Source: Cinclus cinclus (taxonomy: Eukaryota; Chordata; Aves; Passeriformes; Cinclidae). Taken from it: a DNA stretch of 64,000 bases. Below, piece after piece: positions 39,401-52,749 of the stretch (position 1 is its first letter; every line of letters starts with the position of its first letter). A model generated the notes under the pieces. The model had not been told where the DNA came from, ran no database searches, and was given only the letters and a program-made list of their open reading frames with translations. The stretch spans positions 96,355,619-96,419,618 of the forward strand of contig NC_085047.1 of assembly GCF_963662255.1 (NCBI RefSeq), in the 5' to 3' direction. A program made the translations under genes and the position numbers.

Positions 39401-40510
39401 CTTGTCCCAAGCTTAACAAGACAATTTAACAAATGGATTCCAGATGGCCAAACCTGTATTTTACGCACAGCATCTGACACCTGTATGGGATGTTATGCAA
39501 TCCCCCTTTGACGAGATAATAAAAACTTCTCTTTTTTTTCTTTTTTGTCTTGCACAAGTGAAAACCAAATCAAACTGAACTGTGTGATACTCATTTTGCC
39601 CTTCATTCTCTGCAGTTATTAAGCCTGAACCATAACTGTGACTGGTTCTAGGTTTTACAGTGTTAAAAACTCACTGATTTCTCATGGAAAATATTGACCA
39701 ACATTCAATAGTGGGAAAAACTATGCCCCCTCATGAATTATAATGACAAACAGCTTCCACTCTACACTGGCGAAAACATTAATACAATTTTGCTTACGTT
39801 TCACATTTGAGATAAAAATCTTTTGTATAGATTTTCTTGTAAAAGAAGAGAGGCTACATTGACAAAGGTGAATATCTAATATTATTGCAAGTAATTTCTG
39901 AAGGCACTTAAAGTAGAAAACATTGGAGATAAAAAATAAACACTAATCAAATTGTAGAGGAACTTCCTGAGAACACTGTAAAATCAAATAATGCTCAGAT
40001 TGTCCCTTGGATTCCAAGTGGGGCAGGTAAGTATCTGAAGTGTGGTGCAGTACCTCCAAAATTAGTGTGTCCTTATGCTGTGTGAGTGCTGGAGTCCCAT
40101 TTATTCCCATCTTCCAGGACTGTTTGCATCTTGTGGATCTTAATCTTTTTTAGGAACCACAAATTAACTTAAATTTCTATGGATCAGTGATGCAGGTAGA
40201 TTTCAACAAATGCTCCTTCTCTATGATGAAAAGTATTTGCCCCCATATTGCTGTGCAAAGATAAGTCAGTTTTGCTGAAAACTGTGAGGGATGCCGGAGG
40301 GATCACTGTGGTAGAAAAAGCACTTGTACACTTAAAAATTTGAGCAGGTTGAGATTTTAGGTCTAAAAATTCATATAAAATATTGTATACAATAATAATG
40401 ATATTTTAAAAAAAACCTCCTTTTTGCATACAATTATGCTCTCAAGTAAAAGAAGATATTTTTATTTCAATAGTTTCATAGCTTAGTTTTGAAAAACTGT
40501 TTTGTTACTC
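36424..40510. other. Unique AT-rich non-coding sequence
   Basis: No gene or clear mobile element. A TA-rich patch lies at 38040-38075. The block 39200-39410 is more GC-rich, with no recognised origin. Confidence 0.55.
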
Positions 40511-41346
40511 TGTTGAGTTGGGTTGGCCTTGGTCAATGGCCACACACCCATGTAGCCACAATTTCATTCCTCTTCAACAAGGGGAGAAAAGAGGATGAAA
40601 ATGCTCATGGTTTTGAGGCACAGAGATCGTGTAGCAATTAGTGTCACAGATAAAACAGACTTGACTTGAGAAAATTAATTTAATTTTTTAAAAGTAAAAT
40701 TGATATGGATGGTGAGACACAAAGAAAAAATCCCTCCACCCTTTATTTTCAGGCTTTACTTCACTCCTTCATCCATAACTCTCTGACCTTGTCCCATCCC
40801 GAGCAGCACAAGGGCAACAGGAGTTTCAGTCCTTCCTCACACTCCTTGCTCCTGCACGAGCTCCTTCCCATGGGCTGTAGCTCCAGCCAGGATCCTGCTC
40901 CAGTGAGGCGTCTCCTCTGAGCTGCAGCTTCCTTCAGGGAATATCCATCTGCCACAGCGTGGGGTCCTGCACAGGCTGCAGTGGGGATGCCTGCTTCACC
41001 ACCATCCCCCACGGGCCATGGGGGGACAGCCTGCTTCCCTTCAGCCACTCCGTGGGCTGCAGGAGTATTTGGCGCTGGCCCCTGAAACACTTCCTTCCCT
41101 CCTTCTTCACTGACCTTGGTTCCTGTGGGATGATTTCTCACGCTATTATTTTTTTTTCTCACTCCACTTTCTCACAGACTCTGACATGAAGCATTTTGCC
41201 CTTTCTCCAATATGTTTCCTGAAGGCATCAGCAGCACCATTGTTGGAACTGCCAGGAGTGTCCAGCATGGGGCAGCTCCTGGCCTTTCTTCACAGAGACC
41301 AACACTGCAGATCCCCCCTCTACTACCAACTCAAATGCACAATACA
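40511..41346 (-). mobile_element. Endogenous-retrovirus solo LTR, same group as the 35.1 kb copy
   Basis: It starts TGTTGAGTTGGGTTGGCC and ends GCACAATACA. It shares with the 35.1 kb LTR the acid-to-AT-rich layout: an AATTTAATT-rich polyadenylation zone near 40670-40690, then a GC-rich middle with CCTGCTCCAG and GCTGCAG repeats, then CCTTCTTCACTGACC, then the AATACA end. It is about 260 bases shorter. No convincing target duplication is visible. The 133-codon minus frame 40761-41162 lies wholly inside and should not be called a host gene. Confidence 0.8.
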
Positions 41347-43224
41347 AAATCTGACTCTTCCATCCTCAAAAATAAAAAATAGCTTTCAGTTAGGGGGTTT
41401 TACACATTTTCAGTTGAAACTTCCCAGAAACTGAAGAGTGAACTGCTTTTATATCACGCTATAACTTCCTTCCTTGTGCTTTAATGTCCAAAAGATTGCT
41501 TTTTTCCTTTTCTATTTGACAAACAGAAAAGCAAATTTTTCCTCTCTGTGATTAAAATAATCATAAAGTTATGGCTTAAACCTCCCTATGCATTCTATTC
41601 TGTATTCTGCAAATGTTTCTAATTAGCTCACTGGCTGAAGTGGCAAAATGCATTAAAAGACTGGGATTTTGGTGTTTTGTTTTCTTAATTGGAGGCCAAA
41701 AATCCTAGGATCTGTAACAAACAGAAATAGATGTAGGACATACCTCTAAAGCACAAGAAGTACACAGCTCATAGCCTTTGGAATATGTGGATGGAAAAAA
41801 AAATATTTTTAGAAGAAAGAGCCATTAGAGACTGTTTGAAACAAGGATTTCACTCTGGCTTAATCAGTAAATAATGTAATTCTAATAGCACATAAGTGAT
41901 TTTTTCCTAAGTACAAGAGTAATTAATAGACTAGGACTAAGCAAAAAAAAGGATTACCTGCTGTTCCATTTTTTTTCTGACACTAATAACTCTAAAAGTG
42001 CCCCATTTTATATGACTTAACTCACATATGCACTGTTCTACCATTAAGGCAATTAAGAAAACTAGTTTCAGTAGAGAAAAACACAAAATGCCTTTCTTCT
42101 CAGGAATAAAAATGAGAAAATAAAAAGGAAAAAATACATAAGGAATAAAAAGACAGAGGCTAATGGAGGAGGTTTAAAAATTACAATTCATCTTTCTGTC
42201 TCCTGTGACTGATGGTGAATTTTAGACTGGTTTTAGAGGTGAAAGCTGCAGTAATTGACCTTGAAAACCTAAAGAAAAGTTGTATCAGTTTTTCTTTTAA
42301 CCATGTATCAAATAGAATCAGTTCCTAATACAGAGCAGGTAAAGAAGTTGCTGTTGTTACAGTATATGAATAGTCATTAATTTGGGAAGAGATGGTAGCT
42401 TTTTTTCTGTACTTTTAGTATGTTTGGAAGATTGCACAGAGGAACTGTGGTCTATAAATATAGCCTCTGCTGTAGTAATGCAGCTAATTAACAGCAATCC
42501 ATTATGTCATTTATACTATATAAAACTTAACTTTTCTTCTAGGAGCCAGATGCACTGTTCAATAATCACTCAGAGCAAAAGAGTTTTACACTTTTAAACC
42601 TTAGTGCCTAAGTTCTAGCTGATCAGCATTGTATGACTTCAACATCTGTGTACTCCAAACACTTTTTTTAAAGAAGCTGTGGTTTTTTAAACTGAATTTA
42701 TTTAATTGGAGCTGTAGAGGCAATTTAGCAGCTACCTTACACTGCTATTTTTAGTCTCACTTTAGATTAATTCTTAACTTCTTATTCATTCAAGCAAATC
42801 TACACCACTGAATTGATTATAAATTGGATTAGTGACAGTAGCTACTGTTTCACTGGCAATGCTGAAGGACTAGAATGGTCCAAAGGGCAAAATTTGCAAA
42901 GCAGACTTGGATGTGTATTTGTCTTGTTAGGTGCCACTAGCAATTTAAAAAATCCAACTCATTTACCCACTGAAATCCCAAATTTCTCTTTGTTTAGGGA
43001 ACAATCGAACAGATTTTTTGCTTAGTTCACAACTAAGTTTTTGACTTATTTGAAAAATTATTTCGCTTACCCACATGCTCTGTTTCAGTAGGCATGCTCA
43101 GAGCTTTTGAATCTGCATAAATAATGTTAACAAACTGCTTCTCAATAAATAATTAGGGTTTGTATAAGAAATATGAAAGATCAGATGAAATTCTTGTCTT
43201 TGATCTGGAGTATGAATTTTTACC
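41347..43224. other. Unique AT-rich non-coding sequence
   Basis: No gene was recognised. The stretch 42720-42920 has a mixed, TF-site-rich look but nothing firm. Confidence 0.55.
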
Positions 43225-43446
43225 TTAGTTTCTCATGTTCGCCTTCCTTCTGGGCAGCACGGGCAGTAACTTATTTATTCCTTCTCTGGTCTGTTTTATG
43301 CGTGCTAAAACACTGGGTTTGCTAGAAAATAACAATGACTCTGTGGACAGACAATTAGCACAATTGCCAGGGCTCCAGATCCTCATTAACATCCTTCTTG
43401 CCGCAGAGAAGTTTAACGAGAAAGAGTTTGCCACACCATGATACAC
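43225..43446. other. CpG-retaining block open on both strands; possible conserved element
   Basis: About 220 bases hold at least five CpG dinucleotides in otherwise CpG-poor surroundings. They are open on the plus strand (43235-43441) and on the minus strand (43225-43446). The predicted peptides are not recognised. A paired-site sequence GACAATTAGCACAATTGCC lies near 43350. A conserved regulatory element or a short exon are possible; neither is shown. Confidence 0.2.
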
Positions 43447-43839
43447 CTCAAAGAGACATGCAGAGTCAACTCATGCATAAAAGCATATTTTATACTGCTA
43501 AAATAAAGATTAAAATTAATAGAATATAGAAAAAAAAATTAATTAGGAGAAATGTCGGTCAAGACTATCCAAAGTGGGAATACTGCTGTGCAGCCAGAAA
43601 GACCTCTCTCTAAAATTAAGAAAGACCTGTCTCTAAAATCCAACAATTTGTTGGATTAATCAGTTCAATTGGTTGAAGTGGTCCATGATATTTCCTGGTA
43701 GCTGGCCTCAGACAGATGACTCTAGTGAGCACATGGATTCACCTGAGCCTTACACCTAGGTGTCTGCCTCCTTCAGTGTTTGAAAGGCATGTACCCCCAT
43801 ACATTTACAGACCGTGTACACATCCATACAGATACATCA

Positions 43840-44225
43840 CCAGGTCCTGAGGGCACTACCAGGCCTTGTTGTCCCTGCCCAGCTCCACCCACTCCCCACC
43901 CATGGGCCCAGGAGCCCCCTTTCAGCCCACACAGGGGTCATCATTCCCTGCCCCAGTTGGGGGCTTATACTCCAGTCATCTCTCTGGCCCTGCCACTCAG
44001 AAGAACCTTGAGTTTTCTCTGCATATAATTCATCTCATGGGTGGACCCTCAAGAGCCCACCTCCTTTTGCCCCTTTCTGGTGCCCCTGTCTTGCCTTTTG
44101 CCCTGGCTCTTCATTTGCTGTGCCTGAGGTTGTTGATGATCCTGTTGGTTGCTGGTGTTGCCCACCCTATGGACCTGCCCCGCCTGGAGAAGGCACAGCC
44201 TGCGATATGATCACCCTTGGTGACT
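43840..44225. other. GC-rich block of unknown origin
   Basis: About 385 bases of C-rich sequence are open in several frames at once (43780-44028, 43814-44011 and 43866-44210, all +), as expected for high-GC sequence. It is similar in character to 30752-31035 but without an obvious shared sequence. Probably derived from a repeat; the family is not recognised. Confidence 0.45.
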
Positions 44226-46058
44226 CAGGGACCAGCTGTCCCTTGCTGCCTTCTTACATATGTATCCTATGAGCTAAATTAAGAGTTGTTTAATTTACTA
44301 GGCACATTAGCATTATATTGTGACAATTAGCAATCCTGGACTAAATTCCTGTTAGAATTATAGATCTAGCCATTTACTGAACAAAAAGTCCATCAAAGTT
44401 CCTCAGGAAGAGCAAAAGAAACTGAACTGAACGTGGGTTTGGTCAAAGACAATAGCTGGAAACAGACTGGAATGAGATTCTTCATTAGGGAAACAATTCA
44501 CCTGTACGTCAGCAAATCTGGTTTTGGGTTAAAATAAAACTGAAAACTCCTTACGCTTGAACTGACAGCATACAAGCTTAGTACCCCAGGAAAACTCTTT
44601 GCATATTTGTGACATATTTCTAAAAGGCAGAAGGTTCTAGGTTTCTTTCCAGGCTATATAGCAATGGCTGTTACATTCCCTCACTTCTTAGTTATCTAAA
44701 TGTGAAATTATTTTTTCTAATGTGAAACCATGTGTTTCAAAGGTAAACTGACAACCCACAACTTTTTATTTTCTTCCATTTTCTACTGAAAAGAGCACTT
44801 AGACTCAAAACCTGTGCAAATATTTATCTTGAACATCATTTGGGATGTGCGACCAGCTAATCATGCCCTGGGCTTCAGGATTTATGAACACTGTGCTAAC
44901 ATCAAGAACAACAGTGAAGTTCCTTGTCCTTGGATAGCTGTCCCTGAAGCTTTGCAGTCAGCTCTGAAAACATCTTGTTTTTCTCTCAGGTATTGGTATT
45001 CAATAATAGCTACTCCACACAACATTTAACTCTTCTCTCCCCTCCCATCCCTTTCTTTTTTTCCACTTTTACCTGTGGCACTTGAAGGGTCATTTTGGCA
45101 TATTAGATTGGTTTGACCATTTTGGTCTGTTAAGTTTATATTTCACGAGAGATTAATCCATTACAATAAAAGCAGCAAAACTGGCATCTAAACAAGCAGC
45201 CTGTTCCTCTAGAATATTTGGTTGTCCCCTTAGTAACTAAGACAACAATATTACAAACTCTGCAATATCCTTACTCAAGTCACTAGAAGTGTCAAAAAGT
45301 ATCAATTAGAAAAAAAAAAATCCCTGTGGACTAAAATCTCAGACATTTTCAGGCATACACATACCAAAAGATCAATTTTTATTACAATTCCTATCATCAA
45401 TGCCACCTATTTCTGCTTGAAATCATATTACTGCTGCCAGACACATGCAAAGCCAGTGCTGTTGTAAGTCAGTAAGTAGCTCAGAGCTTAGTTCAACCTG
45501 AAGCTTACACAATCCTCCAAATCATTTTTGCCAGCAGGCTGAATCAATGGCAAGTATTGAATACACCTAAAGGCAGAATCTTCCTAAAGCACTGTCAGAT
45601 ATCTGATTGTGTTACCCCAGAAAAGTTATATGTCTAAAACATAGAAATTTTCCACTGCAACTGTGAAAACAAGGAAAGATTCCTGCCTAACCAGAGCTAG
45701 TCAAATGATGGAACTCTTCTTTCTCTTCGGTTGAACACTGGCTTGCATATGGCAATTGCCTTCTGAAAATCTTGGCCAACGTACGTACTTTGTGGCAAAA
45801 AGACATTTAGGTCGTAGCAAAGCCAAAATGCCTTCAAGGACCAGGACCAACGATATTATTTCCCTTAGACTTTTTTTCTTCAGGTACATGTTTCACTTGA
45901 TTTCTGGGCTTCGCTTGGGAACACAGGAAATTATCATGCCCATTGAAGTTTCTGAAGCTTGAGACCTTTGTTACAATATACTCCAAAATTTGTTTCAGAA
46001 TTATGTTTTGTGACCTCCACTGGTAATAGATTGCATTCTGACTGACAAATGGAACAGC
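44226..46058. other. Unique AT-rich non-coding sequence
   Basis: No supported gene. Frames such as 44814-45029 (+) are short and unrecognised. Confidence 0.55.
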
Positions 46059-46649
46059 TGCTATGGTGTAAACCCCATGAAAGTAAACCCCTGGAAGCCA
46101 CTCATTCCCTCCAACACCAGTGAGACGGGGGAGAAAATCGAAAAAGTGAGACAACTCATGGGCTGAGGTAAAGGCAGTTTAATAGTTCAAGCAAAAACCA
46201 TACACACCAACATAAAAAAGCAAGGAATTCATCCATCACTTCCCATTGGCAGAGAAGTGCTGAGCCACCTCCAGGAAAGTCAGTCTCCGTCACACGTAAT
46301 GGTGAGCTGGGAAGACAAATGCCATCATTCCAAGTGTGTTCCCTCCCACTTAATTTTTATTCACACAAATTTATATGCCGAGCATGATGCTATATGGCAT
46401 GGAATATCCCTTTAGGCTTTTGGGGCAGGTTGTCCTGGTTGTATCCCCTCCCAGCTCCTTGTGCACCTCCAGACCTCCAGATGAGGTCAGAGGTAGAAAA
46501 GGCTTTGATGCTTTTTAAGTGCTGCTCAACAATAAAAAAGCATCCCTTTGTTATCAACAGGTTCCAACAACAATCCAAAACAGAGTCCCATACTATCTGC
46601 TATGAATATAATTAATATTATATTATTTATTCCAACTGAAACTAGCCTA
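46059..46649 (-). mobile_element. Endogenous-retrovirus solo LTR (avian ERVL-like), minus orientation
   Basis: The plus strand starts TGCTATGGTGTAAACCCC and ends near CAACTGAAACTAGCCTA. The minus strand carries TATAAA (46375-46370) about 190 bases before an ATTAAA signal (46183-46178), the right order for an LTR promoter and polyadenylation site. It shares the GGCATGGAATATCCCTTT block with the 53.4 kb copy. The terminal bases are worn and no target duplication is visible. The frame 45834-46154 (-) enters it and is not a gene. Confidence 0.85.
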
Positions 46650-49599
46650 GTTACTCATATTAAATGTTTTTAAAATCTCCGTCATTCCACTTAGCTTTTG
46701 CAGTGAAAGTAGGTCCACAGACCTTCTGGTTCTCCTCTACTCAAATATAAAATGTGTACTTTCTGATGCTAAAAATATACTGCAGGATGTTGTGGCACTC
46801 CAGTTAGGTGAACAGAACACAGTGGCCCTTATTGTCACTTACTAGTGTTTGTTTGAAACTCTCCTGGTGTTTTAAAAGCAATAGACAAAGTAATGAAACA
46901 TTTTCTGACAAATCTGCAGTTTTAGGGATTTGTTGTTTAAAAGAAATGTCTGTCTTTTGTAAAAAAATTATAATCATGCATCTTTTCTACTATATTAGTT
47001 TCAATGTAGACAATGAAGAATACAGGTGTGACAGCAACTTGCAAGTTACTAAAATTTTTCTTTTCATTTAAATATTGCATTTTTATATATCAATCATTAA
47101 TGAAACTCAGGAGCTTCTGGTCATTTAATAGATGCATCATATCAAGAACAAAACATTTTAAGGAATGCTGTCACTAATAAAGTCATGGGTTGCATAGATT
47201 TCCAGGAAAGGTTTCCAGAAGAAAATGCTGTTCTGAAAGCAAGTCCTAATATAGTCTTTACTTACCAGATATCCTCCATGAACTGAGGATATTTAAACCT
47301 ATTTTAGAGATCTAAGAGGTTTTTTTTCATCTAGGAACTGAGTAAATTATAGAGTAGAATATTCTCAATTTTCTAAATATCTGATAATTGTATCTCATCT
47401 TATTAAGCACCATTGTTTCATGGGTTTGTGTTCCATTTTCAATGTAAAATATGATCAACTAATTCCTCTTTTAAAATAATTTGATACATTGAGAAGAAAA
47501 ATGAAAAATACCTTGCTTTAAAACTGGATAATATATATGTTTAAAGAGACAGAATATCAGAAGAGAGGGTGAAGAAGGGGCGAAGTTGACCAAGCACAAT
47601 TTGGTTATTTTTATTTATGCTATGTTTAATGGCACTCTAAGTTATTAAATTCTGACAGAAAAAAATTCTGCCTGTAAGTCAGTTATGATTTTTAACATGA
47701 ACAAATATAAGCAGGACAAAGTCTAAGTTCAAATTAGGTCAGTGCTATTTACCTGTTGGTGTCAGAAAATGGTATCATAAATCTTAGACTTTAGTTGACT
47801 TAGCATGATTACATTCTTTGTGTTGAAATGTAATGAATTTTGTGAGCTACTTGGATTTTAAAGTATTTGTATATAAGCTTTGTTTCCATTTTTGTTTTGT
47901 CCTCAGAAAAAGTTTTGTTGTGTGTGTGTGTCTCCATAGGAATCAAGTGAGGCAGAAAGCACAAACCAGTGACTTTGAAACAGCAGCAGTCTGTCCTGAA
48001 AACAGGACCTGGGGACATATAAGTCTCTAAAGACACACAATCATCTTCAAGCACAGCACAGGATTCTTTAATGCTCGTTCACTGCAGTTATACACTTCAC
48101 ATTATGACTCAAAGAATGATTTGGTGAACAGAGATGTAAACTCGCTAAATAGAATGGTAACGTCAGAAAATTTAAGTTCTTATAGACTGATAAGGTGAGA
48201 AAATTGTAATTTCTTAGGCAACGCATAAAATTGACTTGAAAGTTATTTGGCATGTTTCCTAGTACTATGCACTCCTGTAGGATATTAAAGAAATTAAAAC
48301 TAAGTCATTAATAAAATAGATTGCAAATTTTAAAAAAGAAACCCACAGAACGGCCACAGCACTAGTCACTATGAAATCAGTGTAAACTTTTCCAACACAA
48401 ATCTGCCCCAAGCCTTTCAAACTCAGAGTGTTTTGTGGGTGTTCCAGAGCAATCACTGAGACTTTACCTTCTCAATAAATTAAATAATTATTAAAGCTGC
48501 ACTAATTATCTGTGTGCTTTCCAATGTATATCAAGAGATTATACTCTTTAAAGAAAAATAGCAAAAAGGACACTTTGCTGTGTCAGGATAATAAAGTCTT
48601 CATTACATTCTAGCCCAATTTTTCTTTTTTTCTCTCTCTCTCTTTTTTTTTTTTAATGGGGAAGATATAGCAATCTTTGCTAATGTTAATAGGCAGTAGA
48701 GAGACTTAAAATAAGCATTTGCCCTAAGGACATGGATTAAAGAACAAGCTCATGCATTTTTTTACCCTGAAGGAGCTGTTCCGTTTGTGGGTCACTGATT
48801 CAGCAAGACTGAGATAGAAAGAGGTGACCTGAGCACCACATCTTTCAACAGGTAAAGAGAGAGGTAAATGATGAGCTGTAGCCTTTACAACATTATCTCC
48901 TATGCACAAATTGCATTAACAAAACTTCTTTCTGAAGCTGATGGCATTCAGTGTCTTTGCTGTACCATTGCATTCTCCTTCCAAAACAGCTGGAATTTTG
49001 GTCTCTACCAATGAATCTGACTTTTAGTTTAGTTTTTTTCTGCGCAAAGGCTAACAAGAGGGAACAACTGTCAAATTACTGCCAAGAATATTAATTTACT
49101 ATGGCTGAAGTGAGCACTGGGGTCTTCATGTCCTGGGCATGCTTCTCACGGCTCCCTTCTAGGAGCCAGAGTAGGGTTTTACTCACAAGTTTCTTAAAGA
49201 TTTCTGCAGACTTCAGTGAGGATAAAGTTTAAAGCTTTACTTTTTGCCACCTTTTAGCTAAGAATATTTCCAGCTTGGGAAAGTGGCAGTTCTTGTCTTG
49301 TCCATTAACTTCCTCAGGTTTCTGTAAAGCTGCTTGTGAAAATATGACCACAAGCTCTCCTCTTGTTCCCTTATGGCCTCATAAAAAAAAGTCTGTGAAT
49401 AGTCTTGTAAGATATTCCTTCCTTAATAACTCTGCCTTGGGAGCAGACAGGCAATAAATAAAATTGAAATTTACCTATAGCTATTTTAGATTTCTAGACC
49501 TTCAACATCAAGACACATCTTTTTAAGAAAAACTGATCATTTATTCACTATGATCTTCATTTTTTTTCAGAGGAGAAAAATGTCTGGAAAACAAGAACC
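46650..49599. other. Unique AT-rich non-coding sequence
   Basis: No gene was recognised. A pyrimidine-rich run (T and CT) lies at about 48617-48655. Confidence 0.55.
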
Positions 49600-50450
49600 A
49601 CACAGAATCACAGAACCAGAGCATATTCTGAGTTGGAAGGGACCCACAAGGATTATCAATGTCCAACTCCTGGCCCCGAACAGGATCATTCCCAAGAATT
49701 TTACCATGTGCCCAAGAGGATTATTCAAATAATTCCTGTACTCTGTCAGGCTGGGTTCTGTGAACACTTCCTTGGAGAGCCTGTTCCAGTACCCAACCAC
49801 CCTCTAGGTGAAAATCCTTTTCCTAATGTCCAACCTAAATATTTTTTGACACAACCTTATACCATTCCCTTATCCCAGAGAGAAATCAGTGTCTGCCCCT
49901 CCTCTTCCCCCAATGAAGAAGTTGTAACTGCAATGAGGTTTCCCTTCACCATCTTTACTGTCCTCCTTTGGACACTCTCTGATAGTTTAATGTCTTCCTT
50001 TCATTGCAGCACCCAGAACGGCCCCCAGCACTGGAGGTGAGGCTGCCCCAGCTCCGAGCAGAGCAGGACAATCCCCTCCCTTGCCCAGCTGGCCATGCTG
50101 TCCTTGATGGCCCCCAGGACAGGGTTAGATCTCCTGGCTGCCAGGGCACTGCTAATTCATATTTTTCTGTTGACCAGGACCCTCAGGCCCCTTTCCACAG
50201 CACTGCACTCCAGCCTCTCCTTCCCCCATCTATGAACTCAGGTTTGCCCCATCCCAGGTGCAGAATCCAGCACCTGTCTTTGTTAAACTTCATACAGCTG
50301 GTGAAGGCCCATCTCTCTAATTTGTTGAGGTCTCTGCAGGGCCTCTATGCCTTCAAGGAAGTCAACAGCTCCTCCCAGTTTACTATCACCAGCAAACTTA
50401 GTACCAGGTCAAGTCCTGAGTCCATGTCATTTATGAATCTAGCTGTCTTT
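49600..50450 (-). mobile_element. CR1 LINE, 5'-truncated, minus strand, with 3' terminal repeat
   Basis: The plus-strand start CACAGAATCACAGAA holds two copies of the CR1 terminal 8-mer (ATTCTGTG on the minus strand), marking an intact 3' end. The rest reads on the minus strand as the CR1 3' UTR and the end of ORF2. Near 50396-50383 the catalytic FADD box appears as FAGD, followed by KLGG and the [13 protein letters not shown] block. It stops just upstream of that box, so it is 5'-truncated in the usual CR1 way. It has frameshifts and a changed catalytic residue, so it is inactive. Confidence 0.93.
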
Positions 50451-52668
50451 TCCTGATTTTGTTATCGTAACACTTGTGCTGCTAACTTACCTCTTCCACA
50501 AAAGGAAATAGTGGCTCATGTAGCATTTTGGAAGTCATCACACCACCAGTATTGGAGATCTCTCTCCAGAACCACTACAACTGAGACTCTGAAGCCTCTT
50601 GAGTACAGTCATCAGTAAATTAGTGGTTGACAGAGCTTATCCCGGAACACTGGCTAGAAAGACCCAAACCAAAACACACCCTGCTGTTTATGAGGAATTA
50701 AAGCAATGATTTTTGGGTACTAAAAGACAAAAGAATAAAAAAATAAATATTATTAGTAGTTAATTGTTTATTTTTAGTAGTTAATTGTTGTAGCTGTAAA
50801 ACACCGGGTTTTATTCATGTAGAATTGGAAGAAATCTGTTTCAGTGTAACTCATGCAAACAGCCCAGTACCTCTTATAGCCCAGTTGGTATCTGCTGTAA
50901 GGAAGGAAAAGGCTTCAGAGACAAGACAAAGGTAATCTTTGTAATGGGTCTCCAGCATCCTATTCTAGTACAATGCCAACAAAACTGGAAGTGGAAAGGG
51001 AGATCAGCTCCATATTTCTGGTGTGGCATGGATTCTATAGCATTAAAACTTAATCATGCAGACTTAAACTTTTGTTTTTGCTAGATATACCCAGAGAGAA
51101 GGGGAAAAAGGTGTCATAGACCATTAGATTTTAAATTATTTAATGATCAAGAAACAAAGTTTGGAGTGAAGCTGAACTTCTTTGTTTCTTTCAATCTTTT
51201 TAGGTCTTCCTGAATATTTTTTATACAAACCTAGCTTCTATTGCCATTAGTTATTATTCTCATTTTTCAGAGGGGGAAAAATCCATTATGTTCCTATATT
51301 AAATTAATATTCATAAAATCTGGTCTTTTTACATCAATTTTACTTAAATATTTGTATGGTTTCAACTGTTTTATCATAAGAAACTTCAAAGTACTGCACT
51401 TCACATTTGGATTAGAAAGCGATGAATATGATGGTCTTTTTCTGTGTCTTCAATCCGTGAATTCCATAATTTTATTTTAATCTCCAGAAATGTGATGACT
51501 TACCCACTTTCTCATGAAGTTAGGTAGTTAAATTCTGAAGGTCAGGGTAACTATGACCCTGCTCAGTCAACAACTGGAAAATACTGGAGGAAACATTAAA
51601 TGTGACTCAGTGATCTTCCTATAAGGAGCTGTTGCCAAGAGCACAACCGTGGGTGTAGGTATTTATTGTGTTCAGGCTTCAGTAAGCTTCATCATGATAA
51701 TTAATTCATGAGATAAGGAAGGTGCACATGACTAAGGTCATTTCATCACCAAACAAAAAGTGAGACGTTGTCTCTTAGCCCTGATGTTTGTGCTATTTGT
51801 AAGTCCAAGCTCAGAAGGGAGTCTAGAAACCAAAGGCTGCTTTGATGATTTGTACGACATGTCTTCAAATGAAGAAGCAAATATGATGGAAAGCTCCCTA
51901 GGGGCCTTCTTCTGCCTGCAGGCATAACCTGTTTTTTCCTAGGATTTAGTTTCAATTAACTCTTCATCAGCTATGTGCTGAACTCAGCAAGGCACAAGAC
52001 CAGTCAACAGTCTTCATAAATTGTGGGGGGAAAAAAATATTTTAATATAATCTGAATTATTTTTCAGAGTCCATCATATCCTAACCTTTCTTCCATGTTG
52101 TTTTGTTAACCATGGGTATGATGATTCAGTATTACTTTGCATTTTTTGTATGGTTATTTATGGTCCCACACGGTGTCTGAAAACCATACTTTCTCTAATG
52201 TGATCGTATTTTGCATTCTTTTTTCTGTCACAGTGAATGGATCTCTAGATATTTAGTTTGTATAATTTTATAGTTTACATTGTTTCACTTTCTAACTTTC
52301 TTTAGGTTTTTAAAGTAATGTCTAGATCAGTGTATCCTCAAGATAAGATGTAAATCACTTATTACAGGTATAGTCAGCAACTATATCTATATTTATTATT
52401 GCAATAGGGTTTGACCCAGATGACTGATTTAAATGCATCCATAAAAAATGTTTATCCAAAGCAAGGTACATTTTAGATGCATTTGAAAGCTGTCTGGAGC
52501 TGACTGACAAAAGGGACATCTCTAAATGTTACTTCTAGCCATAATTTGATATTTAAACATGTTTTATGTACTATACCTTGAAAGCCAGTCTCTCTTCTGC
52601 TGTCATAGTGCTGTTCACAATGTCAGGAGCTGTCATACATGCCACTGCCTGGGATGTAGATTTCCACC
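50451..52668. other. Unique AT-rich non-coding sequence
   Basis: Nothing recognisable beyond small direct repeats (TTAGTAGTTAATTGTT twice near 50753-50789). Confidence 0.55.
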
Positions 52669-52705
52669 AAAAAAAAAAAAAGGACAAAAAACCAAACCAA
52701 ACCAA

Positions 52706-52746
<41 letters not shown>
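52669..52746. repeat. A run, then CAAAC-rich spacer, then (AAT)n microsatellite
   Basis: Thirteen A (52669-52681), a short ACCAAACCAA segment, and about 13 AAT units (52706-52746). Poly-Asn and poly-Ile frames here are artefacts. Confidence 0.95.

Positions 52747-52749
<3 letters not shown>

Noticed and set aside
46054..46654. Target duplication for the 46.1 kb LTR
   Set aside because: ACAGC and GTTAC at the ends do not match; the terminal bases are too worn to set the boundary.
49633..50456. 135- and 150-codon plus frames
   Set aside because: They are antisense to a CR1 3' region on the minus strand.
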